A DNA stretch of 5,535 bases from Candidatus Peribacteria bacterium (GCA_012515645.1 JAAYXY010000005.1:1-5535), one strand, 5' to 3'. Counted from the first letter of the stretch, positions 1 to 4,943 are shown. The notes: a model not told the origin generated them from the sequence alone. Numbers and translations are program-made.

Positions 1-456
1 CGGCAGTGGCGGAAAGAGCGACGCCGTGTGACCGTCCGGCCCGAGTCCAAGTACCATGACATCCGGCGGGCGCGCGGCAAACAGATCCACGAACGAGCGG
101 GCATACGCAAGTACGCAGTCTTCGATCCCCAGGCTGGTATCTGGGAAGTAACACTGGTCCGGCGGCACATCTGCATGTTTCAGCAACGTATCGCGCACGA
201 GCTTTTGATTACTCTCTGCGTGGTCCGGCGGCACATAGCGTTCGTCTACAAGGAAGAGTTGCACCTTCTGCCAATCAATATCGGACCGTTGACCGAGTTC
301 CTCGTACACCGGGCGCGGCGTAGAGCCGCCGGAAAGGCCGAGGATGCACGAGTCATATTGCTCTATAGCATTCAAGATCTTCTGTTGCAGAATGACGACG
401 GACTGCGCAGTGAATTCGGCGTTGCCGGAGGTTTCAATCAAATTGTATGTATACAT
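1..456 (-). CDS. pgl: 6-phosphogluconolactonase, N-terminal 152 residues (runs off the left edge)
   Basis: It hydrolyses 6-phosphogluconolactone to 6-phosphogluconate, step two of the cytosolic oxidative pentose phosphate pathway. I translated the reverse complement from an ATG at 456; the frame stays open to base 1. Family motifs appear in order: SGGSTP at residues 42-47 (phosphate-binding loop), FLVDERYVP at 68-76 followed by SN at 82-83, and LGLGPDGHTASLFP at 136-149, which carries the Asp-Gly-His-Thr-Ala-Ser active-site signature. Family members are usually about 230-260 residues, so roughly the last third is missing. The start is 18 bases past the zwf stop. No start codon occurs in frame between that stop and 456, and no convincing Shine-Dalgarno precedes it, so translational coupling to zwf is likely. 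Only the exact start is uncertain; the TTG at residue 6 is an alternative. Confidence 0.95.
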   Translation of the reverse strand, partial: MYTYNLIETSGNAEFTAQSVVILQQKILNAIEQYDSCILGLSGGSTPRPVYEELGQRSDIDWQKVQLFLVDERYVPPDHAESNQKLVRDTLLKHADVPPDQCYFPDTSLGIEDCVLAYARSFVDLFAARPPDVMVLGLGPDGHTASLFPPLP

Positions 457-474
457 ATTCGCGTATGACCGGGA

Positions 475-1926
475 TCAAATTTCCATCCACGCCACGCCGT
501 CCTGCGCGATCCAAGCATCCAGGGCATCCGGGCCGTTGGATCCTGCAGGGTATGTATGCAGAGGCGTTTCGTCGCGTTCCAGATGTTTCTGCACGGGGTC
601 TATGAGCCTCCATGCAATTTGGATTTCTTCGAATGATGCAAACCACTGCTGTTTGCCATGGATCGCTTCCAGCAGCAGCAGTCCGTGTTCGGGCAGACAG
701 TCCCCCATGCATACCAGCGGGTCACTGAGTATCAGCGGACGGAAACACGGTTCCGTGCCTCCCATTTTGGTCTGGAGTTCCAGGCGTATACCGGCTTCTC
801 CCTGCAGAATGATGTGCAGGCAATTAGGCTTGCTGTCCTTCCCTATTTTGTGCGGTTCCTGGAACAGGATGGAGATGCGCGTTTCTTTTTTCTGCAGGCG
901 CTTGCCGGAACGCAGAAAAAACGGCACGCCTGCCCAGTGCGATGCGCGTGACATGATGCGCATGGCAGCGAACGTGTTCGTTCGGGAATCCGCTGCAACG
1001 CCATCTTCTTCGCAGTACCCGCGCACATGTTCCTTTCGTATGGAACCGGCTCCGTATTGCCCCTGCAACACGATGTCGTCCATCGATGTCGCCGGAGGCA
1101 GGTAGAGTGCCTCCAGTGCCTGCATCCTTCCTGCGCGCAGTCCGCCACTTTCCTCCCCGATGCGCATGGTGAGCAGGGACATGACCATAAGGAGGTGAGA
1201 CTGGAACATGTCGCGGAACGTGCCCGTGTTCTCAAAGTATCCGGCGCGCTGTTCAATACCATTCTGTTCAGCCGCAGTGATTTCTACAGACCGGATCAGC
1301 GTGTGTTTGAACAAGCGTTCGAGTACGGGGTTGGCATAGCGCAGATAGTACGTGTTACGCACAGCTTCCTTACCCATGTAGTGGTCTAACAGGAATATCT
1401 CTTCTTCCATAAAACAGCTGAGTAGTGTTTCTTTCATCTCCCGGAAGCTCCGCGAGTCGTGACCTACGGGTTTTTCGACAATACAGCGGAAGGGAACGCC
1501 AGTTTCGTGCACACCGCTCTTGCACAGGTTCTGTGCAATAGGCGCAAAGACTGCGGGCGGTACAGAGAAATACGCAAGGCGTATGACACTGCTCCATTTC
1601 TGCTCAATTTGTTGCAGCTGTCCGCGCATGGCTGCGAACGATGCAGCCTCATCATATTGCCCCTGCTGGTAGAAGCAGTGTGCAATGAACGCGTTGATAC
1701 CTCCCTCATCCGGCTCGGGCTCGTTCTGCCGGATCGCTTCGGCAACCAGTGCGCGGAACGCTTCGTCGTTCATATCCGAGCGCGAAAATCCCACAATTGC
1801 AAAGTGTTTCGGCAATCTGCCTGTTGCAAAGAGGGTGTACAGCGCCGGATAGATTTTGAGCCGGGCAAGGTGACCGGAGGCTCCAAAAAGCACAATACTG
1901 AACGGTGACGAAGCGCAGAGTTTCAT
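475..1926 (-). CDS. zwf: glucose-6-phosphate 1-dehydrogenase
   Basis: It oxidises glucose-6-phosphate to 6-phosphogluconolactone with NAD(P)+, the entry step of the oxidative pentose phosphate pathway. Length is 483 residues, normal for the family (about 480-500). The N-terminal Rossmann fold has GASGHLARLK at 15-24, then KHFAIVGFSR at 40-49. EKPVG at 151-155 corresponds to the usual EKPFG. The substrate-binding signature DHYMGKE is at 181-187. SHLLM at 243-247 supplies the His expected to act as general base with Asp181 (the Asp177/His240 pair of the Leuconostoc enzyme). FLRSGKRL at 337-344 and YPAGSNGP at 459-466 complete the C-terminal domain. Oddities are His19 in place of the near-invariant Asp of GDLA, Val for Phe in EKPFG, and Asn for Trp in GSWGP. 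The start is the first in-frame ATG after an upstream TAG. It has no Shine-Dalgarno. pgl follows after 18 bases, and the gene diverges from metK. Confidence 0.96.
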   Translation of the reverse strand: MKLCASSPFSIVLFGASGHLARLKIYPALYTLFATGRLPKHFAIVGFSRSDMNDEAFRALVAEAIRQNEPEPDEGGINAFIAHCFYQQGQYDEAASFAAMRGQLQQIEQKWSSVIRLAYFSVPPAVFAPIAQNLCKSGVHETGVPFRCIVEKPVGHDSRSFREMKETLLSCFMEEEIFLLDHYMGKEAVRNTYYLRYANPVLERLFKHTLIRSVEITAAEQNGIEQRAGYFENTGTFRDMFQSHLLMVMSLLTMRIGEESGGLRAGRMQALEALYLPPATSMDDIVLQGQYGAGSIRKEHVRGYCEEDGVAADSRTNTFAAMRIMSRASHWAGVPFFLRSGKRLQKKETRISILFQEPHKIGKDSKPNCLHIILQGEAGIRLELQTKMGGTEPCFRPLILSDPLVCMGDCLPEHGLLLLEAIHGKQQWFASFEEIQIAWRLIDPVQKHLERDETPLHTYPAGSNGPDALDAWIAQDGVAWMEI

Positions 1927-1943
1927 ACTCGGGTATTGTAGAC
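1924..1943 (-). promoter_or_regulatory. possible -10 element giving a leaderless zwf transcript
   Basis: On the minus strand TACAAT (5/6 to TATAAT) lies eight bases before the zwf ATG (TACAAT-ACCCGAGT-ATG). Transcription from it would start at or next to the start codon. The best -35-like hexamer 18 bases upstream, CTGAAG, is poor. No Shine-Dalgarno is present, which fits leaderless translation but does not prove it. The CAATACCCG that overlaps this site is repeated exactly 46 bases upstream. Confidence 0.25.
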
Positions 1944-1984
1944 GAATCGGCGTGCATTCTTCAGGGAATTTGCAGCGGGTATTG
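1930..1984. repeat. 9-bp direct repeat CGGGTATTG upstream of zwf
   Basis: CGGGTATTG occurs at 1930-1938 and again at 1976-1984, 46 bases apart. The proximal copy overlaps the possible zwf -10 element. It could be a regulator binding pair, but a chance repeat of nine bases is also plausible. The rest of 1939-2025 shows no gene. For metK the only promoter-like pairing I see is TTGCAT at 1982-1987 with TACTGT at 2006-2011, 18-base spacer, three of six matches each, which is too weak to call separately. Confidence 0.3.
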
Positions 1985-2025
1985 CATTGCGTGCCATAGC
2001 GCTGCTACTGTGCCCGTACAACACC

Positions 2026-2158
2026 GCTCTATCCAGAGTGGCAAGGAGGGAACCGGCCCGCTGATCTGCCCGCCAACTCTTCGACTCGCTTCGCTCACGT
2101 AAGAGCAGGCAGCCCAAGTAAGTGGTACTTCCGGGCCCCTCGCGGGGGAAGATAGAAC
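2026..2158 (+). promoter_or_regulatory. SAM-I (S-box) riboswitch aptamer upstream of metK
   Basis: This leader should bind S-adenosylmethionine and reduce metK expression when SAM is plentiful. Hand folding gives the S-box architecture. P1 is TCTATC 2028-2033 with GATAGA 2151-2156. CAGAG follows at 2034-2038. P2 is GGCA 2040-2043 with TGCC 2067-2070, then a GGA.../...TGA kink-turn, then GGG 2048-2050 with CCC 2057-2059. The P2 loop CCGG 2053-2056 pairs with CCGG 2131-2134. The usual S-box pair is CUGG with CCAG, so this is a compensated pseudoknot. P3 begins GCCAACT 2072-2078 and closes with AGTGGT 2121-2126, keeping the bulged A of canonical GCAACC/GGUGC; ACTTCC follows as the J3/4 strand. 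P4 is CCCC 2136-2139 with GGGG 2144-2147, leading into GAAGATAGA. P3 is longer than usual and contains an extra hairpin, 2079-2083 with 2098-2103. The gene downstream, a SAM synthetase, is a classic S-box target. No covariance-model search was possible. Confidence 0.88.
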
Positions 2159-2179
2159 ACATGCAGTTCACGCTTCCTT
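2145..2179 (+). promoter_or_regulatory. candidate antiterminator of the metK riboswitch
   Basis: GGAAG 2147-2151 can pair with CTTCC 2173-2177, extendable by two G-U pairs to 2145 and 2179. Inside it GAAC 2155-2158 pairs with GTTC 2166-2169 around the loop ACATGCA. This hairpin uses the 3' strand of P1 and the 5' arm of the proposed terminator, so it excludes both. That is the expected logic when SAM is absent. The pairing is seen directly; the function is inferred. Confidence 0.5.
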
Positions 2180-2210
2180 ACGCCGCAGGGCAAGCGTTCC
2201 TTTCCTTGTT
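2170..2210 (+). terminator. candidate SAM-dependent intrinsic terminator before metK
   Basis: ACGCTT 2170-2175 pairs perfectly with AAGCGT 2192-2197, with two further possible C-G pairs inside. It is followed by a pyrimidine tract (TTCCTTTCCTTGTT) that is T-rich but interrupted by C, so termination may be incomplete. It would form when the aptamer holds P1 and the antiterminator cannot fold. Control at the level of translation initiation is the alternative. Confidence 0.45.
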
Positions 2211-2269
2211 CCCACTCCCCAATCCCAATCCTAATCCTCATCCCAATCCTACTCCCTACTCCCAATCCC
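2211..2269 (+). repeat. imperfect C-rich hexamer array (CCCAAT-like) abutting the metK start codon
   Basis: About eight consecutive units of six or seven bases are visible: CCCACT, CCCCAAT, CCCAAT, CCTAAT, CCTCAT, CCCAAT, CCTACT, CCCTACT and CCCAAT, then CCC directly before the metK ATG. The opposite strand reads GGGATT-like, resembling telomere repeats and able in principle to form G-quadruplexes. The mRNA strand is purine-poor, so no Shine-Dalgarno sequence exists at metK. The leader would be unstructured and pyrimidine-rich, a type of sequence that ribosomal protein S1 can use; that role here is inference. Tandem repeats of this kind can change in length by slippage. Confidence 0.85.
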
Positions 2270-3436
2270 ATGTCCTACCTCTTCACTTCAGAATCCGTTA
2301 CAGAAGGTCACCCCGATAAGATCTGCGACCAGATCAGCGATGCCATTGTAGACGATGCTCTGCGCCAGGATTCCGGAGCGCACGTTGCCTGCGAGTGCAT
2401 GGCGACCACGGGTCTGGTGGTGGTTGCGGGGGAAATCCGTACGAAGGGATACATAGATATTGCCTCTATAACCCGCGAAACCATTCGCGAAATCGGGTAC
2501 GACGATGCCACGTACGGTTTTGACCACAAAGCGTGTGCCGTGGTGGTGAGTGTGGACGAACAAAGCGCGGATATCGCCATGGGAGTGGACGAAGATAAAA
2601 ACTGCAAGCATGAGCAGGGCGCGGGGGACCAGGGACTCATGTTCGGGTTCGCATGCGACGAAACACCCGAACTCATGCCGCTGCCCATCGCACTTGCGCA
2701 CAAGCTCACGCGCAAACTGGCGCATGTGCGCAAGAACAAAGAGCTCCCGTATCTGCGACCGGACGGCAAAAGTCAGGTGACGGTAGAATACGGAGACGAC
2801 GGCAGACCCCGCCGCGTGCAGTGCGTGGTCATCTCCACCCAGCACGCGGATGGCGTACCGTATGAGCAGATTTGCGCGGACGTAAAAGAGCGGATCATCC
2901 AACCTATCTGCGGAGATTTCACAGACGAAAAAACGGTGTACCACATCAATCCAACGGGACGTTTTGTCATCGGAGGTCCTCCGGGTGATTGCGGACTCAC
3001 AGGGCGCAAAATCATCGTGGATACCTACGGCGGTTACGGCCGGCACGGCGGTGGGTGTTTTTCCGGCAAAGATCCCAGCAAAGTGGATCGCTCCGCAGCG
3101 TATGCGGCACGTTGGGTTGCCAAGCATATTGTAAAAGCGGGGCTGGCCAGCAAGTGTGAAGTACAGGTCGCCTACGCCATCGGTATAGCGGAACCGGTAT
3201 CCGTACACATAGATACCTTTGGTACAGTCATGGCAGGGAAAACCGATGCAGCCCTAGCTGCTGCGGTGCGCAAAGTATTTGACCTGCGACCGGCAGCCAT
3301 CATCGCCGATCTCGATCTGCTTACCCCGCAGTACAAAAATCTGGCAGCCTACGGTCACATGGGTCGCGAGGATTTGGATGTGGCGTGGGAGCGGACGCCG
3401 CGGCTGGAAGAGTTGCAGCGGGCGGTTGGTTCATGA
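2270..3436 (+). CDS. metK: S-adenosylmethionine synthetase (methionine adenosyltransferase)
   Basis: It makes S-adenosylmethionine from methionine and ATP in the cytosol, with phosphate and pyrophosphate released; Mg2+ and K+ are required in the family. Length is 388 residues, close to the 384 of the E. coli enzyme. Motifs appear in order: LFTSESVTEGHPDK at 4-17 (ATP and metal binding), the signature GAGDQGLMFGFA at 117-128, GGPPGDCGLTGRK at 235-247 with DTYGG at 251-255, and the glycine-rich GGGCFSGKDPSKVDRS at 260-275, where Cys replaces the usual Ala. YGHMGRED at 361-368 marks the C-terminal part. The start is fixed by homology because the family begins a few residues before LFTSES. There is no Shine-Dalgarno; the ATG directly follows the C-rich repeat array. 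Expression is predicted to be SAM-repressed through the upstream riboswitch. The last six bases overlap the convergent transposase gene. Confidence 0.98.
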   Translation: MSYLFTSESVTEGHPDKICDQISDAIVDDALRQDSGAHVACECMATTGLVVVAGEIRTKGYIDIASITRETIREIGYDDATYGFDHKACAVVVSVDEQSADIAMGVDEDKNCKHEQGAGDQGLMFGFACDETPELMPLPIALAHKLTRKLAHVRKNKELPYLRPDGKSQVTVEYGDDGRPRRVQCVVISTQHADGVPYEQICADVKERIIQPICGDFTDEKTVYHINPTGRFVIGGPPGDCGLTGRKIIVDTYGGYGRHGGGCFSGKDPSKVDRSAAYAARWVAKHIVKAGLASKCEVQVAYAIGIAEPVSVHIDTFGTVMAGKTDAALAAAVRKVFDLRPAAIIADLDLLTPQYKNLAAYGHMGREDLDVAWERTPRLEELQRAVGS

Positions 3437-3871
3437 ATACCAATCAATCGGCGTTGTATCCCACGTGCCACAGGCCGAAGACCAAGGGTAGGCAACCGGT
3501 GTGTCGGCTATATGCCGTCGCACAGGATCGCTATGCACGTATGTCAAAACCCGCACTGCGTTTGTAGTGCATCGCATGTGGAAACGGCGTTGCCACATAG
3601 GACGGATGCCCGTGGCAAATACCAGACCGATTTTATAGGAATGTACAATGCGTGAAACACTGCCGCCTTTTGGTACCCGCAACAGAAAATGGCAATGATC
3701 TGGCATGATCACGAAGCCGTACAGGATGAATGGATGCATTGCCTGTGTGCGGTAGATTTGTGCTACCGCCTCGCGTGCGAATGCAGCGTTATAAAACAGC
3801 GGCTTACGTTTTTTTGTGACGATTGTTATGAGCATGATTTCCTCATTTTGAATCCAGTGCCGCTGGGTCAT
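3431..3871 (-). CDS. REP-associated tyrosine transposase (RAYT, IS200-like Y1/HUH family)
   Basis: Such enzymes cut single-stranded DNA at REP palindromes through a 5'-phosphotyrosine link; they are single-copy relatives of IS200/IS605 TnpA. From the ATG at 3871 the protein has 146 residues. TIVTKKRKPLF sits near the N-terminus as the first strand. YGFVIMPDHCHFLL carries the HUH metal motif as His-Cys-His. MWQRRF follows, and TYVHSDPVRR supplies the probable catalytic Tyr. TPVAYPWSSA is the typical family tail. The spacing from WQRR to the catalytic Tyr is about three residues shorter than I expect for the family. Start choice: homology favours 3871 (MTQRHW...); the ATG at 3835 has a much better ribosome site (GAGGA, four-base spacing) and would give 134 residues. 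The frame is open to an ATG at 4045, but that stretch contains one REP-like palindrome and reads unlike protein. The stop overlaps the metK stop region by six bases, tail to tail. Confidence 0.85.
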   Translation of the reverse strand: MTQRHWIQNEEIMLITIVTKKRKPLFYNAAFAREAVAQIYRTQAMHPFILYGFVIMPDHCHFLLRVPKGGSVSRIVHSYKIGLVFATGIRPMWQRRFHMRCTTNAVRVLTYVHSDPVRRHIADTPVAYPWSSACGTWDTTPIDWYS

Positions 3872-3906
3872 GCATGGATTCTGTAGCAACACGCATTGCA
3901 TACCAT

Positions 3907-3934
3907 CAGCTGCACGTACGGAGGCATGCAGCTG
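3907..3934. repeat. REP-like palindrome 1 upstream of the transposase
   Basis: CAGCTGCA 3907-3914 pairs perfectly with TGCAGCTG 3927-3934. The intervening bases contain CGTACGGAGG, which shares ACGTACGGAG with palindrome 2. It starts 36 bases beyond the favoured transposase start codon, the place where REP targets of these enzymes are commonly found. A second, similar hairpin supports a real element family. Binding by the neighbouring transposase is inferred. Confidence 0.75.
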
Positions 3935-4038
3935 GTTCAATTTTTGCGTTTGAATAGGCCTAAAAGCTGTTCTCATCGTGTGGAGAACGATAGTGATATG
4001 TGCCGCAGGTTCGCCGCACCCGTGGATGTGTGTAGGAC

Positions 4039-4062
4039 GCCGCACGTACGGAGACGTGCGGC
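4039..4062. repeat. REP-like palindrome 2, perfect 9-bp stem with loop ACGGAG
   Basis: GCCGCACGT 4039-4047 pairs perfectly with ACGTGCGGC 4054-4062 around ACGGAG. The loop and inner stem match palindrome 1. The stem bases differ (GCCGCA against GCTGCA), with both arms changed together, which indicates selection for the fold. GTAG lies at 4032-4035, three bases before the stem, resembling the GTAG foot of enterobacterial REPs; palindrome 1 lacks it. The right arm ACGTGCGGCT recurs alone at 4086-4095. Confidence 0.78.
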
Positions 4063-4080
4063 TGGTGTGTTTGTGTTTTA

Positions 4081-4103
4081 TGTCAACGTGCGGCTAGGGA
4101 CTT
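4081..4103 (+). repeat. direct repeat copy A (TGTCA...GGCTAGGGACTT)
   Basis: This 23-base block matches 4771-4793 at 19 of 23 positions. It contains ACGTGCGGCT, also the right arm of REP-like palindrome 2, so it looks like a half-element. It stands at the edge where base composition drops. From 4104 to 4202 there is no gene; apart from copy B at 4151 I see only a weak hairpin around 4180-4193. Confidence 0.6.
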
Positions 4104-4148
4104 GCAAATGGCATTCTGGTTTGGTTTTGGGTATTTGAGTGGGTGATG

Positions 4149-4163
4149 AGGCGCCTAGGACTT
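4149..4163 (+). repeat. degenerate repeat copy B (GCGCCTAGGACTT) over a short palindrome
   Basis: GCGCCTAGGACTT resembles the GGCTARGGACTT core of copies A and C with one base missing and a changed left side. AGGCGCCT at 4149-4156 is a perfect eight-base palindrome. It lies downstream of the membrane-protein gene. It may be a worn third copy or chance similarity. Confidence 0.35.
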
Positions 4164-4202
4164 GGCAGATTTTTACTCAATCAATTGGTTGTTCGAAGAA
4201 AA

Positions 4203-4706
4203 CTATCGAAGCCGAAAATAGCCATAGAAAAAAATGCCAATTACTAGCAATATTGTTGGTACAAGATATAAAGGATCTGTTTGCAGCGAAGGCATTATTT
4301 TAAACCGCGCATAGCCACCTTTGTCGGTAATAGAAGCTTTAAGGTGGTTTTCCCCACTGCGCAAATACTGTTTCAAGTTGACACTCGCACCTCGTTGCCA
4401 ACAGATTTCTTTATCCAGTACCACTAATGAATCATTTACCCAAAGAGCCGTGAGACAGTCATCTGGCACTATGTGAAGGTGATTTGAGTGCAGCTTAGGG
4501 AGCAAGATGTCCATTTCCACAATCAGCTCTTTTGCATCCGTACGGATTTTCAGCGGATGTTCAAATGCTTGCGATTTACCTCCTTGCATTGTGTAGGTTG
4601 CATTAATGACTTCGATTTTTGTGAAATACATTAAAGATAGATAGAGAGCAATGAGCAGGAGAACCATTACGACATCAATACAATATAAAGCGAGGTTTTT
4701 AATCAT
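4203..4706 (-). CDS. hypothetical two-helix membrane protein with extracytoplasmic beta-rich domain
   Basis: I do not recognise a named family. The 167-residue product has a hydrophobic N-terminal helix at about 8-28, without an obvious signal-peptidase site, and a second helix at about 145-164 ending in a short basic tail (YFRLR). The polar middle, about 31-144, is predicted beta-rich. VPDDCLTALWVND at 80-92, then VNLKQYLRSGENHL at 109-122 and TDKGGYARFKI at 127-137 resemble the jelly-roll (galactose-binding-like) modules in which 'DD...vyvNg' and 'yLk.G.N.i.v.v' recur. This suggests sugar or envelope binding, which is inference. The gene is AT-rich, unlike zwf and metK, and is flanked by direct repeats. 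No Shine-Dalgarno precedes the ATG, but TGGTATTAT, an extended -10 match, lies six bases upstream. The downstream gene of the same strand, if any, is replaced by the transposase region. Confidence 0.8.
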   Translation of the reverse strand: MIKNLALYCIDVVMVLLLIALYLSLMYFTKIEVINATYTMQGGKSQAFEHPLKIRTDAKELIVEMDILLPKLHSNHLHIVPDDCLTALWVNDSLVVLDKEICWQRGASVNLKQYLRSGENHLKASITDKGGYARFKIMPSLQTDPLYLVPTILLVIGIFFYGYFRLR

Positions 4707-4712
4707 ACACTT

Positions 4713-4735
4713 ATAATACCAAAACTAACTTGGTA
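4713..4735 (-). promoter_or_regulatory. extended -10 with overlapping inverted repeat before the membrane-protein gene
   Basis: On the minus strand TGGTATTAT ends six bases before the ATG at 4706, so a transcript from it would be nearly leaderless. TACCAA 4717-4722 and TTGGTA 4730-4735 form a perfect inverted repeat with a seven-base spacer that overlaps the -10 and could be an operator. No -35 match is seen. A role is inferred only from position. Confidence 0.35.
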
Positions 4736-4770
4736 AGGATATGTATCTGAACCTATGCAGTTGCATTTGG

Positions 4771-4793
4771 TGTCAGTGTGAGGCTAAGGACTT
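4771..4793 (+). repeat. direct repeat copy C (TGTCA...GGCTAAGGACTT)
   Basis: It matches copy A (4081-4103) at 19 of 23 positions in the same orientation. The pair brackets about 670 bases that include the membrane-protein gene. The gene-free stretch 4707-4943 otherwise holds the inverted repeat near 4717 and the stem-loop near 4903, and is strongly AT-rich. Confidence 0.55.
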
Positions 4794-4902
4794 ATTCATA
4801 TTCAGAGCATCAAGATCCTAATTGCTTGTACAAAAAGGGGAAAAGATGATTACCAATTGAACTGAATTCAAGAAATTTTTAATATTATAAACACTGATTT
4901 TA

Positions 4903-4919
4903 GTGATAACTTTTATCAC
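4903..4919. terminator. stem-loop after the right-edge gene, possible terminator
   Basis: GTGATAA 4903-4909 pairs perfectly with TTATCAC 4913-4919 around CTT. It lies 24 bases past the minus-strand stop at 4944. The stem is AT-rich and no T-run follows on the minus strand, so it is a weak terminator at best; an overlapping CACT...AGTG pairing offers an alternative fold. Confidence 0.35.
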
Positions 4920-4943
4920 CTCTTTAACCCCCTAGTCACAATC

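Noticed and set aside
344..1105. Long plus-strand open frame across the pgl/zwf junction and zwf
   Set aside because: Rich in Ser, Cys and Arg with no domain. It is opposite two genes with full motif sets.
2026..2158. tRNA or other structural RNA
   Set aside because: No acceptor stem, anticodon arm or T-loop signature; the pairings match the S-box architecture instead.
2211..2269. CRISPR array
   Set aside because: Units are only six or seven bases and there are no spacers.
2122..2319. Plus-strand open frame encoding a Pro-Asn repeat over the hexamer array
   Set aside because: Its first bases lie in the riboswitch P3 and J3/4 and it overlaps the metK start in another frame. The PN repeat is a by-product of the CCCAAT units.
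2288..3208. 306-codon open frame antisense to metK
   Set aside because: It mirrors a strongly coding high-GC gene, has no recognisable motifs, and metK is certain.
3872..4045. 58-residue N-terminal extension of the transposase
   Set aside because: The frame is open but encodes the first palindrome and part of the second, and does not resemble the family N-terminus; the ATG at 3871 or 3835 is better.
3896..4138. 80-codon plus-strand open frame between the transposase and the AT-rich region
   Set aside because: It is made largely of the REP-like palindromes and half-repeat, and shows no protein-like features.
3431..4800. Complete insertion sequence or transposon
   Set aside because: No terminal inverted repeats, target duplication or tnpB/accessory gene could be identified around the transposase.
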